A stretch of 64,000 nucleotides of DNA from Dyella caseinilytica (GTDB lineage: Bacteria; Pseudomonadota; Gammaproteobacteria; Xanthomonadales; Rhodanobacteraceae): the NCBI RefSeq assembly GCF_016865235.1, contig NZ_CP064030.1, positions 1,550,001-1,614,000 of the forward strand. Direction: 5' to 3'. The notes beneath the pieces were generated by a model, which saw only the letters and a program-made list of their open reading frames with translations, was not told the DNA's origin and made no database searches. Below, piece by piece: positions 62,115-64,000 of this stretch. A program made the position numbers and the translations under genes. The stretch's first letter is position 1; every line of letters begins with the position of its first letter.

Positions 62115-62471
62115 GTGCTTGCCGAATATTGGCCCGTTCTCCTGTTCATCGCGGTTGCCGCTGGAATGGGCATCGTCCTCGTCACGCTCGGCCTGCTGGT
62201 CGGTCCGCGTCGTCCTGAATCAGACAAGCTCTCGCCGTACGAATGCGGCTTCGAGGCCTTCGAGGATGCGCGCATGCAATTTGACGTGCGCTACTACCTC
62301 CTCGCCATTCTCTTCATCATCTTCGATCTGGAAATCGCCTTCCTGTTCCCCTGGGCGGTGGTGTTCAAGCAGATCGGTATCGTGGCGCTGATTGAAATGG
62401 GACTGTTCCTGTTGCTGCTGGTGATTGGTTTTGCCTACGTGTGGAAGAAGGGAGCACTGGAATGGGAGTGA
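62115..62471 (+). CDS. nuoA: NADH-quinone oxidoreductase subunit A
   Basis: This 118-residue membrane subunit of complex I has three helices and the signature SPYECGFEAFEDARMQFDVR followed by YYLLAILFIIFDLEIAFLFP. The start is GTG at 62115 with GGAGG 11 nt upstream. nuoB overlaps its end by 10 nt. Confidence 0.97.
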   Translation: MLAEYWPVLLFIAVAAGMGIVLVTLGLLVGPRRPESDKLSPYECGFEAFEDARMQFDVRYYLLAILFIIFDLEIAFLFPWAVVFKQIGIVALIEMGLFLLLLVIGFAYVWKKGALEWE

Positions 62472-63019
62472 TCTCCGCCATTGATCGGGTGATGCACAAC
62501 CCGCAGCCGTTGAACGTGGTGGACGACATTCTGCGTCCGGCCGGCGACAACCCCGTCATCCAGCGCGGCGCGGTCACCACCAGCGTCGATGCGCTGATGA
62601 ACTGGGCGCGTACCGGTTCCATGTGGCCGATGACGTTCGGTCTTGCCTGCTGCGCGGTGGAAATGATGCACGCCGGCGCGGCGCGCTTGGATCTGGATCG
62701 TTACGGCGTTGTGTTTCGTCCCAGTCCGCGCCAGTCCGACGTGATGATCGTGGCCGGCACGCTGGTCAACAAGATGGCGCCCGCGCTACGCAAGGTTTAT
62801 GACCAGATGCCCGACCCGAAGTGGGTGATCTCGATGGGCAGCTGCGCTAACGGTGGTGGTTATTACCACTACTCCTACTCTGTGGTGCGCGGTTGCGATC
62901 GAATCGTCCCGGTGGACATCTACGTGCCGGGCTGCCCGCCCACGGCCGAGGCGTTGATTCACGGCATTTTGCAGTTGCAAAAGAAAGTCCGTCGTACCAG
63001 CACCATCGCGCGTTCCTGA
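62462..63019 (+). CDS. nuoB: NADH-quinone oxidoreductase subunit B
   Basis: NuoB (185 residues) holds the N2 iron-sulfur cluster. Ligand cysteines are Cys63, Cys64, Cys128 and Cys158, in LACCAVEMM, GSCANGGGY and PGCPPTAEAL. ATG 62462 lies inside the end of nuoA. Confidence 0.98.
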   Translation: MGVISAIDRVMHNPQPLNVVDDILRPAGDNPVIQRGAVTTSVDALMNWARTGSMWPMTFGLACCAVEMMHAGAARLDLDRYGVVFRPSPRQSDVMIVAGTLVNKMAPALRKVYDQMPDPKWVISMGSCANGGGYYHYSYSVVRGCDRIVPVDIYVPGCPPTAEALIHGILQLQKKVRRTSTIARS

Positions 63020-63030
63020 AAGGCGTCGTC

Positions 63031-63759
63031 ATGAGTGATATACAAACGAACTCGCTGGCCGAGCGCCTATCTGCGCGATTTGGCGATTTGCTGAAAATTA
63101 CCGTTTCGCACGGTGAGGTCACGGCGGTAGCGACTGCTGCCAACCTGTTGACGGTGGCAACGGCGCTGCGTGATGAGCCCGGCTTCCGTTTCACCGAAGC
63201 GGTGGACCTGTGCGGTGTTGACTACCTGAGCTACGGCCAGACCGAGTGGGACACCACCGATGTCACCAGCACCGGTTTCTCCCGCGGTGTGGAAGGTGAG
63301 GCAGTCGGCCGTTTCACCTGGGCCGATCGTCCACGCGATGTGTCGATACCGAACCGTTTCGCCTCGGTTGTCCATCTGCTCTCGATCGAACTCAACCAGC
63401 GTCTTCGCCTGCGCGTGTTCTGCGAAGACGACAGCATGCCGGTGGTGCCGTCGCTGGTGCACATCTGGTTGGGCCTGAATTGGTTCGAGCGCGAGTCGTT
63501 CGACCTGTACGGCATCATCTACGACGGCCATCCGGATCTGCGCCGCATCCTTACCGACTACGGTTTCGTCGGTCATCCGTTCCGTAAAGACTTCCCGCTT
63601 ATCGGCAACGTCGAAGTGCGTTACGACCCGGAGCAAAAGCGTGTGGTCTATGAACCTGTTTCGATCGAACCGCGCGTGCTGGTCCCGCGCGTGATCCGCG
63701 ACGACGCCGACCTGATCCAGGCCAAGGCCGAAGCCGCCGACCACTGGCGGGAGAACTGA
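63031..63759 (+). CDS. nuoC: NADH-quinone oxidoreductase subunit C
   Basis: NuoC (242 residues) is the 30-kDa peripheral-arm subunit. WFERESFDLYGIIYDGHPDL followed by RRILTDYGFVGHPFRKDFP is the family signature. ATG 63031 is taken, 11 nt after nuoB; the longer frame overlaps nuoB. It is separate from nuoD, not fused. Confidence 0.97.
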   Translation: MSDIQTNSLAERLSARFGDLLKITVSHGEVTAVATAANLLTVATALRDEPGFRFTEAVDLCGVDYLSYGQTEWDTTDVTSTGFSRGVEGEAVGRFTWADRPRDVSIPNRFASVVHLLSIELNQRLRLRVFCEDDSMPVVPSLVHIWLGLNWFERESFDLYGIIYDGHPDLRRILTDYGFVGHPFRKDFPLIGNVEVRYDPEQKRVVYEPVSIEPRVLVPRVIRDDADLIQAKAEAADHWREN

Positions 63760-63761
63760 GC

Positions 63762-64000
63762 ATGTCAGTGCAAGAAATTCGCAATTACACGATGAACTTC
63801 GGCCCGCAGCATCCCGCTGCGCACGGTGTGTTGCGCCTGGTGCTGGAGATGGACGGCGAAACCGTCGTTCGCGCGGATCCGCACATCGGCCTGCTGCACC
63901 GTGGCACCGAAAAGCTGGCTGAGTCCAAGCCGTTCAATCAATCGATCGGCTACATGGATCGTCTCGACTACGTGTCGATGATGTGCAACGAGCACGCTTA
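63762..64000 (+). CDS. nuoD: NADH-quinone oxidoreductase subunit D (3' truncated by window)
   Basis: The first 79 codons are visible: an N-terminus with NYTMNFGPQHPAAHGVLRLV followed by HIGLLHRGTEKLAE, which is typical for the 49-kDa subunit that forms part of the quinone site. It begins 2 nt after nuoC and runs off the right edge. Confidence 0.97.
   Translation, partial: MSVQEIRNYTMNFGPQHPAAHGVLRLVLEMDGETVVRADPHIGLLHRGTEKLAESKPFNQSIGYMDRLDYVSMMCNEHA

Noticed and set aside
1..64000. CRISPR arrays, insertion sequences, prophage or integrase genes
   Set aside because: No regularly spaced repeats, transposase-like or integrase-like proteins were seen.

Overview
The window is a chromosomal segment of a gammaproteobacterium of the Xanthomonadales. 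The family Rhodanobacteraceae (Dyella, Luteibacter or Rhodanobacter type) is the best guess, inferred from gene order: lolC-lolD-comEC-exbB-exbD-msbA-lpxK, tRNA-Ser/SRP RNA/dnaX/ybaB/recR, maf/yceD/rpmF/fab, and mltG/holB/pilZ/nuo. A kdkA-type Kdo kinase is also present. Coding density is high, most genes run on the + strand, and start and stop codons often overlap within operons.

Region 1 (1-8571) is an envelope block: the end of a lipoprotein-releasing permease, lolD, the DNA-uptake channel comEC, an ExbB/ExbD proton-channel pair, msbA, lpxK and a small DUF6165 protein.

Region 2 (8623-36951) is a complete type VI secretion system (T6SS) built around a divergent centre at 28556-28987. Leftward lie tssB, tssC, vgrG, a DUF4123 adaptor, a small disrupted ORF, a small membrane protein, three DUF3304 lipoproteins, a DUF2235 lipase effector, PAAR, an unassigned membrane protein, tssM, tssA, tssF, tssG and tssJ. 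Rightward lie tssK, tssL, an OmpA-domain membrane protein, hcp, tssH/clpV, tssE and a lytic transglycosylase. All 13 core components are present. No Fha/PpkA/PppA phosphorylation module is seen. The most unusual locus is 20477-22271. There the putative immunity gene is present three times, and two copies are preceded by about 150 bp remnants of the 5' end of the neighbouring effector gene. The copy nearest the intact effector carries a nonsense mutation.

Region 3 (36948-39530) resumes LPS-core functions with a family 9 glycosyltransferase, kdkA and an MBL-fold hydrolase. Region 4 (39615-43103) holds tRNA-Ser(GGA), the 4.5S SRP RNA, dnaX, ybaB, a palindromic repeat, recR and a HIT protein. Region 5 (43177-50348) carries an Slp lipoprotein, a moxR-DUF58-transglutaminase operon on the minus strand, a family 39-like glycosyltransferase, maf and a small coiled-coil membrane protein.

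Region 6 (50507-61800) is the lipid/folate/replication run yceD-rpmF-fabH-fabD-fabG-acpP-fabF-pabB-pabC-mltG-holB-PIG-L deacetylase-pilZ. plsX and tmk, which often sit in such runs, are not here. Region 7 (62115-64000) begins the nuo (complex I) operon, nuoA-B-C-D, with nuoD cut by the window edge. All assignments come from reading translated sequence and motifs. No database search was possible.
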